Shown piece by piece: positions 16,216 to 23,650 of a stretch of DNA of 64,000 nucleotides (position 1 is its first letter; the number at the start of each line of letters is the position of its first letter). Source of the stretch: Phenylobacterium sp. (lineage in GTDB: Bacteria > Pseudomonadota > Alphaproteobacteria > Caulobacterales > Caulobacteraceae); NCBI RefSeq assembly GCF_030693625.1, contig NZ_JAUYAF010000002.1, forward strand, positions 1 through 64,000, in the 5' to 3' direction. The notes under the pieces were generated by a model that was not told the origin of the DNA, did no database searches, and saw nothing but the letters and a program-made list of their open reading frames with translations. The translations under genes and the position numbers were made by a program.

Positions 16216-16621
16216 CCCACCACCCTATTTTCGGTGTCGAGGCCGCCGGCCATGGCTGGTCGGGTCTCGCGCCCATTAGTGGCTCCATGATGCGGCGGAG
16301 AGGTTTAGGTCCGGTGTATGGATGGCCGCCGGCAGACCCCATAGTTGTTGCGCGACGGCTCTGAAACCGGGTCCAAAGGTAATCGACCCTCGTCGAGCTG
16401 CTGATGGTGGCGGCGTCACAACGCCAAGAAAGCCTGCCAAACCCCATCTTCGCCAGTGCGCTCAGCAGAATATGAATGACTCCCGGATATTAGCAGGGAA
16501 CCTGGTGACGCCTGGAAGTTGGTCTGCCTCCAGAGCGCATCTGAGAGGGAAGTCCATCGCATTTCCTACTGATGGCGAGGTCGGATGGCCGCCTCGCCAC
16601 ACCTAAGACAGACGGTAACAG
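16216..16621. promoter_or_regulatory. Gene-free region upstream of the csgB-like gene
   Basis: A 406-base region between divergent genes. It must contain the promoter of the csgB-like/regulator transcript on the minus strand. I see no ORF with coding character, no copy of the CATTTTGAGG repeat arms, and no clear promoter boxes. Confidence 0.35.
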
Positions 16622-16917
16622 ATGAAGGAAATCGCGGCGGTTGAACTGGATCTGTCCTACAGCGCCGCGAAGGTGAGCGTCCAGGTGTTGGCGCCCGAAT
16701 GGGACGAGTACGAGGCGAACCTATAAATGTGGAGCGCAAGGTCAGTGGCGTCTCGAGCCTGCAGGCTCTCGCCCTTGGGCTGAAGACGCTTTCCGCATAT
16801 CTCTATGGGTCGGACCTCTACAAGAATGGCGAATTGGGGGTGTATGCGCAGTTCGGCGCCAGCCTCTCTATCCCGGCTCCCAAGGCAATGCTCGACAGAG
16901 CTCCGTTTCCCTTCTGA
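16622..16917 (+). pseudogene. Small conserved protein (DUF6968-like), split by a frameshift
   Basis: An ATG at 16622 opens MKEIAAVELDLSYSAAKVSV...APEWDEYEANL and stops at TAA 16724-16726. In another frame, the sequence from about 16717 continues as NVERKVSGVSSLQALALGLK then LSAYLYGSDLYKNGELGVYA and AMLDRAPFPF, ending 16917. Together these have the layout of small proteins of about 95 residues with an APEWDEYE-type first half and an SLQALALGLK-type second half. A one-base deletion (or a -1 shift) near 16720 would join the two parts. It is probably a recent pseudogene or a sequencing error. Function unknown. Confidence 0.55.
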
Positions 16918-17088
16918 TCGTCGATAGCCCTTCGTTTTGAAGACCAGTCGACCGCCGCCTGCGCCCACCGCCAGACAGTCAGGGCAAGTCCTCTCGGCCG
17001 ACCTCGCAAGGCAGCCCTATGCGACGCCCAGCCTCCCTGGCGGAGGTGGGACGTCGTCAAGGGTAAGGGCGAACCTCGGACGGGGGCG

Positions 17089-18879
17089 CTAGTTGAAAAG
17101 CCAATCCGAGCTGCTCAGTGCCGCTGGCTTGACCCCGTCGAGGTGGGTGATGGTGGTGGACCAAGGGTTGCTCGACCCCCAGCCGTCGGAGTCGAACAGG
17201 ACTGTCGTCCCACCATGGCCGTTGTCCTCCAGGCGCAGATAGCCGTCCGCCCGGGGGTCGCCCCCGCGATATCCGACCTGAGCAAACAGGGGCCGGAGGT
17301 CCAGGACATCGGCCCCGGGCTGGAAGTCGGTGATTCGCCCTGCGCTCCAGGGCAGGTCGCCAAAGACGAAATGGTCCCTTCCGGAGCCGCCGGTCAGCTG
17401 GTCGGCGCCGCGGCTGGCCTGCAAGGTGTCCGCGCCCGAACCCCCTACAAGCGGGGCGCCTGGGTAGTCCGAGATCAAGACGCGGCCTTCGCCGGCGGCG
17501 GCTGGCGCCGAGGGGCCGCCGCCTAGGACTTGGGCTGCTGACAGGCCGCTCGGCGAGACCCCTTCCAGAGTCACCACGTGGTAGGCGATCGTGCTTCCGC
17601 CCGCGAAGCCGTCCACGTCCATCATCACCTTCGTGCCGCCCACGCCGTCGGCGATGAGGCGGATATAGCCGTCGGCTACCGGATCGGAGCCGCCGTAGCC
17701 ATTGGCATACAGCGCCGAAAGGTCGAGTCGGTCGGTTCCCACCTGGAAATCAGTGATGCGACCCGCGCTCCAGGGCATCGCCTTGAACACGAACGTGTCG
17801 GCGCCCCCGCCTCCCGTGAGCCTGTCACTCCCCTGGCTCGCGTTGAGGACGTCGGCGCTCGAGCCGCCCGCGAGCGTCGCGCCTGGATAGGCCGACGTCA
17901 GGATCTGCCCCCCGCCGGCGGCTGGCGCCCCAGGCTGGGAGGTCGTTGCGCCGAACACATTGGCGGCGTTGAGTCCGCCTGGAGCCACCCCCTCCAGTGA
18001 GACGACGTGGTACTGGATGGTGCTGCCGCCATCAGGCCCGTCGACGTCCAGCATGACCTTGGCGCCGCCCTGGCCGTCCGCGGCGAAGCTGACATAGCCA
18101 TCCGCCACGGGGTTCGCGCCGCGATAGCCGTTGGCGTAGATCGCGGAGAGATCGAGCCTGTCGGTCCCCACCTGGAAGTCGGTGATCCGCCCGGCGCTCC
18201 AGGGCATGGCCTTGAAGGCGAAGGTGTCAGCACCAGCCCCCCCGGCCAGCTGGTCGCTGCCCTGGCTCGCATTGAGGGTGTCGGAGCCCGCCCCCCCGGC
18301 AAGGCTTGCCCCCGGGTAGGCCGCGGTCAGCACCTGGTCGGCGGAAGGCGCCGGCGGCTGCACACCGCCGCCCGGCGAGAACGGAGTGTCGTACCCGCCA
18401 AAGCGGCGCACATATTCCGAGACGGGGGTGTTGTAGCCGTCCGGCGTGTCGATGCGGCCCCCGGACTCCAGGAAGGACTTCAGCGCCCAGACGCCGACGA
18501 GGTGCCCTCCGGCGACCAGCCCCGACTCGGTGATCGGTCCGCCGCCGATCCACTGCCCGATGTACGACTTGAGGCCCAAGGCGGTCACGTCGTCGTTGAC
18601 CTTGGAGAACCAGGCCTGTGTGGCCGCGTCCTGAGCCGCCGGCGAACTCAGAAAGCTCGACTTGTCCCACACCCCGAAGGCGCCAGCCTTGGACGTCCAG
18701 CTCCCGGTGAAGTCGATCGTCGAGGTTGAGTCCCCATTGTAGAAGCCGACCGCCTGCAGGGCCTCTTCCCCGAACTGGAAGCGACCGAGATAGCCGAGGC
18801 TGCTCACGAACGAATAGTTGTTGCCGGACTCGTTCTGGCCAAGCGCGCGCCAGAAGTCCTCGTATGATCCAATAGCCAC
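17089..18879 (-). CDS. RTX-type secreted protein with lysozyme-like N-terminal domain
   Basis: A 596-residue protein with no N-terminal signal peptide, as expected for type I secretion. Residues 1-170 (YEDFWRALGQNESGNNYSFV, GYLGRFQFGEEAL, WFSKVNDDVTALGLKSYIGQ) resemble lysozyme/transglycosylase-like folds with a possible catalytic Glu in NESGN. Then come three near-identical units of about 135 residues, each with YPGA-LAGG-SDTLNASQGSDQL-GGAGADTF (calcium-binding GGxGxD-type) and MPWSAGRITDFQVGTDRLDL. The C-terminus (ALSSSDWLFN) is hydrophobic/polar like type I secretion signals. No type I exporter genes are near. Likely an extracellular wall-active or surface protein; the substrate is unknown. 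Confidence 0.75.
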   Translation of the reverse strand: MAIGSYEDFWRALGQNESGNNYSFVSSLGYLGRFQFGEEALQAVGFYNGDSTSTIDFTGSWTSKAGAFGVWDKSSFLSSPAAQDAATQAWFSKVNDDVTALGLKSYIGQWIGGGPITESGLVAGGHLVGVWALKSFLESGGRIDTPDGYNTPVSEYVRRFGGYDTPFSPGGGVQPPAPSADQVLTAAYPGASLAGGAGSDTLNASQGSDQLAGGAGADTFAFKAMPWSAGRITDFQVGTDRLDLSAIYANGYRGANPVADGYVSFAADGQGGAKVMLDVDGPDGGSTIQYHVVSLEGVAPGGLNAANVFGATTSQPGAPAAGGGQILTSAYPGATLAGGSSADVLNASQGSDRLTGGGGADTFVFKAMPWSAGRITDFQVGTDRLDLSALYANGYGGSDPVADGYIRLIADGVGGTKVMMDVDGFAGGSTIAYHVVTLEGVSPSGLSAAQVLGGGPSAPAAAGEGRVLISDYPGAPLVGGSGADTLQASRGADQLTGGSGRDHFVFGDLPWSAGRITDFQPGADVLDLRPLFAQVGYRGGDPRADGYLRLEDNGHGGTTVLFDSDGWGSSNPWSTTITHLDGVKPAALSSSDWLFN

Positions 18880-19443
18880 GCTAACTTTAATCCCCGATGA
18901 GGGCGCCTATTTGAATACGGGCATGGCTTGCTCCATACGAGCGCGGTCCCGAGAACAATTGTAACGCCGGTTTTTCTGTCTAATGGCCACGCTTTATTCT
19001 CCCGTGACGCGAGATTACTAATAATGAGGTCCCTGCGGCGATATTGCGGCGACTTACCGGTCAAGGCGTGACCATCCGTCCACTTCGCCGCCTGGCTGGG
19101 CCGCTAGCTCATCCCGCCCATTCGCCGGCCGAGAGTCCGGAAAGGCCCCTCACCAGGCGTCGCGTGCGTAGGGCCCTCACGAGCTTTGTCAGCCCAAACT
19201 TCAGGCAGGGCGAACCGGCGCTCGGCGCCGCAGGACTTTAGAAGTCGACCTTGACCATCTGAAATTGCCGGTGGGAGCGGCAATACTCAGATCGCCTATT
19301 CGGATTCAGGCGCTCCGGCGTGGTTCCTGCGTAACGTCGCCGGCGGCTCCGCCACTCCGATTAACGGTTAAACGGCTTTCAACGGTTTCGACGGCAGCCC
19401 TGGCCAGTTTACGCTGTCCCAGACGATTCACATCGAGGACACG
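18880..19443. other. Intergenic region with the decayed 5' part of the following RTX gene
   Basis: Positions 18880-19250 hold no recognisable gene; the minus-strand RTX promoter should be here. From 19255 the frame of the downstream gene is open and reads EIAGGSGNTQIAYSDSGAPA, then a TAA at 19369-19371, then TAFNGFDGSPGQFTLSQTIH running into the annotated start. This looks like protein-coding sequence broken by stops (TGA 19252, TAA 19369). Confidence 0.5.
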
Positions 19444-21159
19444 GTGTCCTCGGCGATCCTGAAGTTCGATTTCGCCTCCACCACCAGTTATAGCGGCGCG
19501 GTTCGCACGTTCGACGTCCTGCTCACCCAGGGCGGGACCACTGTGGCCAACTTCTATCACTTTGCGGCGCCGTTCCGGGATTCCGCCTGGAGCCCCGTGA
19601 CCCAGGTGTCGCTGGACATTGGCGCGACCCTGAACGCGCTCAGCGCGGGCGACTACAAACTGACCTTCATCGAAATCATCCCGGCCAACTTCACCGGCCC
19701 TGGCGCCTTTGGCCTGGACAACATCTCGCTCAACGCCACCTTCGGCCCCAGCAATGTGGCGCCGGTCGCCGTCGCTGACGCTTTCGCGGCTACCGAGGAT
19801 GGCGCGGCGATGACGCTGAACGTCCTGGCCAACGACACCGACGCCGACGCGGGCGACACCAAGACCCTGGTCTCGGTCGACACGGCCGGCACGATCGGGT
19901 CGGCGACCGCCAACGCCGACGGCACGGTGAGCTACAATCCGGGCGCCAACTTCCAGGCGCTGAAAGCCGGCGAAACGGCCACCGACACCTTCAGCTACAC
20001 GATGAAGGACACGGCGGGCCTGACGAGCACCGCCACCGTCACCATGACTGTCACCGGCGTCAACGATGGCGTTGTGGCCGTGGCCGACAGCGGCGCAGCG
20101 ACCGAGGATGGCGCGGCGGTGACGCTGAACGTCCTGGCCAACGACACCGACGCAGACGCAGGCGACACCAAGACCCTGGTCTCGGTCGACACGGCCGGTA
20201 CGATCGGGTCGGCGATCGCCAACGCCGACGGCGCCGTCATCTACGCCACAGGCTCGGCCTTCCAATCGCTGAGCGCCGGCGCGACGACCACCGACAACTT
20301 CAGCTACACGGTCCGCGATTCCGCCGGCGGCGAGAGCACGACCTCGGTGACCATGACCGTCACTGGCGTCAATGACGGGCCGGTCGCCCTGGCCGACGCG
20401 GGCTCGGTTTCCGAAGACCAGTCGCTGACCCTGGACGTCCTGGCCAATGACACCGATGTTGACGCCGGCGACTCCAAGACCCTGGTGTCGGTCTCTGCCA
20501 CCACCAGCGGCGCCAGCGTCGCCATCGTCGATGGCAAGGTGGTCTATACCGCCGACGCCGACAGCCAGGACCTGCTGACCGCCGGCCAGACCGCCGTGGA
20601 CAGCTTCACCTATGTGATGGCCGACTCGGCGGGCGCGACCAGCACCGCGACGGTCAGCGTGGCGGTTGGCGGTGTCGCCAATGGGGCCAACATCCTGGGC
20701 ACGGTGAAGGCCGACGCCCTGTCTGGGACAGAAGCTGACGAGCGTATCGAGGGCGGCAATGGCGACGACACCGTCAATGGCGCCGGCGGGGCCGACAACC
20801 TCTTTGGCGGTAACGGCGGCGACCAGCTGTTCGGCGGGGCGGGCATCGACCAACTCTCCGGCGAGAATGGCTCCGACACCCTCTCAGGTGGGGCCGGCAA
20901 TGACATCCTGACGGGCGGGAACGGGCCGGACCGCTTTGTCTTCGGCGCTGGTTTCGGCAACGATACGATCACCGACTTCAAAGCGCAGAACGACAGCATC
21001 CAGATCGACCACACACTGGTGGGCAGCTTTGGGGACCTGATAAGCCACGCCTCCCAGGTCGGGAGCTCGGTGGTGATCGCGTTGGACGCCGCCCACTCGA
21101 TCACGCCGCAGGGCGTGATCCTGGCCAGCCTGAGCAGCGGCGACTTCGTCTTCTCCTGA
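19444..21159 (+). CDS. RTX adhesin-like protein with cadherin/VCBS-type repeats, probably 5'-truncated
   Basis: A 571-residue chain from GTG 19444. Residues 1-100 look like a beta-sandwich (ILKFDFASTTSYSGAVRTFD... FGLDNISLNATF). Then three repeats of about 100 residues follow (PVAVADAFAATEDGAAMTL, NVLANDTDADAGDTKTLVSV, ... TVTMTVTGVNDG), typical of cadherin-like/VCBS adhesin modules. The C-terminal about 150 residues carry GGNGDD-, GGNGGDQLFGGAGID- and GGAGNDILTGGNGPD-type calcium-binding nonapeptides and end SSGDFVFS, fitting type I secretion. Coding potential continues upstream of the GTG but is broken by TAA 19369, so the native N-terminus is probably lost; GAGG five bases before the GTG could still start translation. 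Confidence 0.7.
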   Translation: MSSAILKFDFASTTSYSGAVRTFDVLLTQGGTTVANFYHFAAPFRDSAWSPVTQVSLDIGATLNALSAGDYKLTFIEIIPANFTGPGAFGLDNISLNATFGPSNVAPVAVADAFAATEDGAAMTLNVLANDTDADAGDTKTLVSVDTAGTIGSATANADGTVSYNPGANFQALKAGETATDTFSYTMKDTAGLTSTATVTMTVTGVNDGVVAVADSGAATEDGAAVTLNVLANDTDADAGDTKTLVSVDTAGTIGSAIANADGAVIYATGSAFQSLSAGATTTDNFSYTVRDSAGGESTTSVTMTVTGVNDGPVALADAGSVSEDQSLTLDVLANDTDVDAGDSKTLVSVSATTSGASVAIVDGKVVYTADADSQDLLTAGQTAVDSFTYVMADSAGATSTATVSVAVGGVANGANILGTVKADALSGTEADERIEGGNGDDTVNGAGGADNLFGGNGGDQLFGGAGIDQLSGENGSDTLSGGAGNDILTGGNGPDRFVFGAGFGNDTITDFKAQNDSIQIDHTLVGSFGDLISHASQVGSSVVIALDAAHSITPQGVILASLSSGDFVFS

Positions 21160-21170
21160 GGACGCCGGAC

Positions 21171-21192
21171 GGGGCGGCCTTGCGGCCGCCCC
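21171..21192 (+). terminator. Hairpin terminator candidate after the RTX gene
   Basis: A perfect 9-bp inverted repeat GGGGCGGCC-TTGC-GGCCGCCCC begins 11 bases after the stop at 21159. There is no T-run, which is common for GC-rich alphaproteobacteria, so function as a terminator is inferred from position and stem strength. Confidence 0.6.
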
Positions 21193-21530
21193 GCTACCCA
21201 TCGCGATAGCGGACTTGCCTGCCGGAGGATCGGTGGGGGATCGGACGACTCCCTGTCTCAAAGCGTTGCCAACGCTGACGCCGGCCGTGGCGCAAGGCCG
21301 ATTTCGTGGCCATCTGCGCGAGACGACATCCAATAGCTCCTCTGAACTTCGGGTCGGACCGGGACTGTCGCACCAGGCCTGGGAGCTTATGGCCAAGCTG
21401 CGCGTTGAGGGTGAGGCGCTTCTATTCGAAGGCGCATCATTTCTCTCAGTCCCACGCCGCGTTGCAGCAGAGCTCCCCATTCCGAAGCATGTGCATCGGC
21501 CCGGCTCCTGCGCTCGAAAAGGTAGAACTC

Positions 21531-22400
21531 ATGTTGTCCCTGAAATCCTTATCCGCCGCCGCCGCCTTCGCCCTAGCTCTGTCGCCGGCTCCCGCGGCTC
21601 TGGCTCAGAGCAGCAATCAAGAGCGCTTTGGCCAGGTGCTTGAGGCCTTGCTCGGTCAAGGAAGCTCTCTGGACGCCAGGTGGCAGCGCGGCGAAAGGCC
21701 GTTGAGCGCGGCTCAGGGTCAGTTTCAGGCGCGGCTCGATGGCGATGTCCGCGCCGGCGCCCTGTCCGCAGGCTCTGCAAACCGGCTGAGGGCGGACTTC
21801 TCGAACCTCGTCATGCTTGAGAACCAGTATGCCGCTGACGGGCGGTTCACGGCGCAGGAACGCGCCGACCTGGGCGAACGCTATGGCGCCATCACGCAGC
21901 GGCTCGACCAGCCCGGTGAGGCTTACGACGACACCGGCGCGAGCGTTGCCGACGGCCGGGCGGATTTTGAGTCCAGAGTAAACTCCGCCGTCGCCAGCCG
22001 GCGCATCACGCGCACGCAAGGGACGCGCTTGCGCGCGGACTACCTGGCCCTGATCCAGCTTGAAGCCAGCATTGCGCGCGACGGCATAAGCGCCCGAGAG
22101 CGCGAGGACCTCGACGCGCGTCTGGACGCCCTGGACGAGCGCATTGGCGACGGCCCCCAGGGCCCCCTTCAGGCGATAAGTCCGCGGGCTCGCCTGGCGG
22201 ACATCCTCACCGCCGTGGCCGCCAATGAGCGATCAGGCGCCATCACGCGGCGAGAGGCGTTGGACATCCGTGAGACGCAAGGCGATCTCGCCCGCCTTGA
22301 AGCCGCCTACGCTCGTATGACGGTGTCGGCCGATGACAGCACATACCTGCTGCGCCGGATCGGAGAGCTGGAAGCCCGCGCCCGCATCAGCCGTCGGTGA
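21531..22400 (+). CDS. Secreted protein with three helical repeats, unknown function
   Basis: A 289-residue exported protein. ATG 21531 gives a clean signal peptide (MLSLKSLSAAAAFALALSPA, PAALAQ) after AAGGTAG. The mature chain is highly charged and helical, with a repeated pattern: ANRLRADFSNLVMLENQYAA with DGRFTAQERADLGERY, then GTRLRADYLALIQLEASIA with DGISAREREDLDARLD, then RRIGELEARARIS at the end. I recognise the repeat as a common alphaproteobacterial periplasmic module but know no function. It stands alone, with 370 bases before it after the RTX gene and 237 before the transglutaminase cluster. Confidence 0.7.
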   Translation: MLSLKSLSAAAAFALALSPAPAALAQSSNQERFGQVLEALLGQGSSLDARWQRGERPLSAAQGQFQARLDGDVRAGALSAGSANRLRADFSNLVMLENQYAADGRFTAQERADLGERYGAITQRLDQPGEAYDDTGASVADGRADFESRVNSAVASRRITRTQGTRLRADYLALIQLEASIARDGISAREREDLDARLDALDERIGDGPQGPLQAISPRARLADILTAVAANERSGAITRREALDIRETQGDLARLEAAYARMTVSADDSTYLLRRIGELEARARISRR

Positions 22401-22637
22401 ACCTGGCGGCGCCCCGCGGTTGAGCCCTATCGCGTCGTTGGAGAAGCGGAGTGACGACCGTCTCTTCCATGGCCGCTGACCCGCGGATGTCCCCGCCAAG
22501 GCCGGCGCAGCCAGGGGTCCGGCCGCCGGAACGGAGCCGCGGCCTTTGACGTTGGTGCGGGACCGGCTCGTCCGGATTGCTCAACGCCACCACGGGCGGC
22601 CCGCCGCCGCCTTGGTCAACACCGCCAGAGACCGCCA

Positions 22638-23486
22638 ATGCTGATCCGAGCCGGCTACCGAATTGGGTTCGACTGCCTGAACCCCATGCCCATCCACCTG
22701 CTGCTGAGCGTCCATCCGGACCGCCGCGCCGACCTGGTGACAGACGACAAGCTGCGCACGGACCCCGGGGCCGAGGTCACCCGTGAACAGGATGCGCTCG
22801 GCAACCTGGCCACCCGGGTCCTGGCGCCCGCCGGACCCATCACCTTCTCCGCGGAGTTCGTCGTTCGCGACAGCGGCCTGCCGGACCGGCTGGCGCCGGG
22901 CGCGGGACAGCTTCCCGTGGAGGCCCTGCCGGTCGACGCCCTGCCCTACCTGCTGCCCAGCCGCTACTGCGAGACCGATCGGCTCGGCGATCTGGCCTGG
23001 CGCAACTTCGGCGGTGTCACGCCCGGCTGGGCGCGGGTGCAGGCGATCTGCGACTATGTCCATGACCGCATCACCTTCGGCTATCACAACGCCCGGCCCA
23101 CACGCACCGCGGCGGAGGGTCACGATGAGCAGGTCGGGGTGTGCCGGGACTTCGCGCACCTGGCCGTCGCCCTGTGCCGCGCCATGAACATCCCGGCCCG
23201 CTACTGCACGGGATATCTCGGCGATGTCGGCGTGCCTGCCAGCGCGGCTCCGATGGACTTCAGCGCCTGGTTCGAAGCCTATCTGGATGGGGAGTGGTTC
23301 ACCTTTGACGCCCGCCACAATGTCCCGCGGATCGGGCGCATCGTGGTCGCCCGAGGCCGCGACGCCGCCGACGTGGCGATCACCCACACCTTCGGCCAAG
23401 CCATCCTGACCCAGTTCGAAGTCGTCACCGAGGAGATCGAGGCGGCGGACACAGGTGAACCGGACGCGCGGATGGCGGCGGCCTGA
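22638..23486 (+). CDS. Transglutaminase-like protein with Ser at the usual His position
   Basis: A 282-residue protein with an N-terminal beta-rich region (MPIHLLLSVHPDRRADL) and a transglutaminase/protease-like core. The nucleophile is seen in VGVCRDFAHLAVALCRAMN; the Asp region is WFTFDARHN. The stretch before it reads MDFSAWFEAYLDGEW, with Ser where the other two transglutaminase proteins in this window have His ([16 protein letters not shown]). Some family branches may keep this Ser, so loss of activity is not certain. It is the first gene of the transglutaminase/ATP-grasp cluster, separated from the next by 164 bases. The start ATG 22638 matches the usual MLIRxGYxI N-terminus. Confidence 0.85.
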   Translation: MLIRAGYRIGFDCLNPMPIHLLLSVHPDRRADLVTDDKLRTDPGAEVTREQDALGNLATRVLAPAGPITFSAEFVVRDSGLPDRLAPGAGQLPVEALPVDALPYLLPSRYCETDRLGDLAWRNFGGVTPGWARVQAICDYVHDRITFGYHNARPTRTAAEGHDEQVGVCRDFAHLAVALCRAMNIPARYCTGYLGDVGVPASAAPMDFSAWFEAYLDGEWFTFDARHNVPRIGRIVVARGRDAADVAITHTFGQAILTQFEVVTEEIEAADTGEPDARMAAA

Positions 23487-23650
23487 CACTCCGCTCACAG
23501 AGCCCCGCTGCCGCTTTTTTGCGTCGCCGGCTTCAGGGCACACCTGCGGCGCGCAGCCGGGCTCGCTCTGATTCCGCGCCACGGTAAAGTTCCCCACAAT
23601 CCTGCCGGGGTGGGCTAAGGCTGGGCGGCCATCGCCAAGAGGAGACCAAC

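Noticed and set aside
23505-23525. Run of six T after the first transglutaminase gene as a terminator
   Set aside because: No compact stem directly precedes the T-run; only a loose GCGGC/GCCGC pairing with a long loop.
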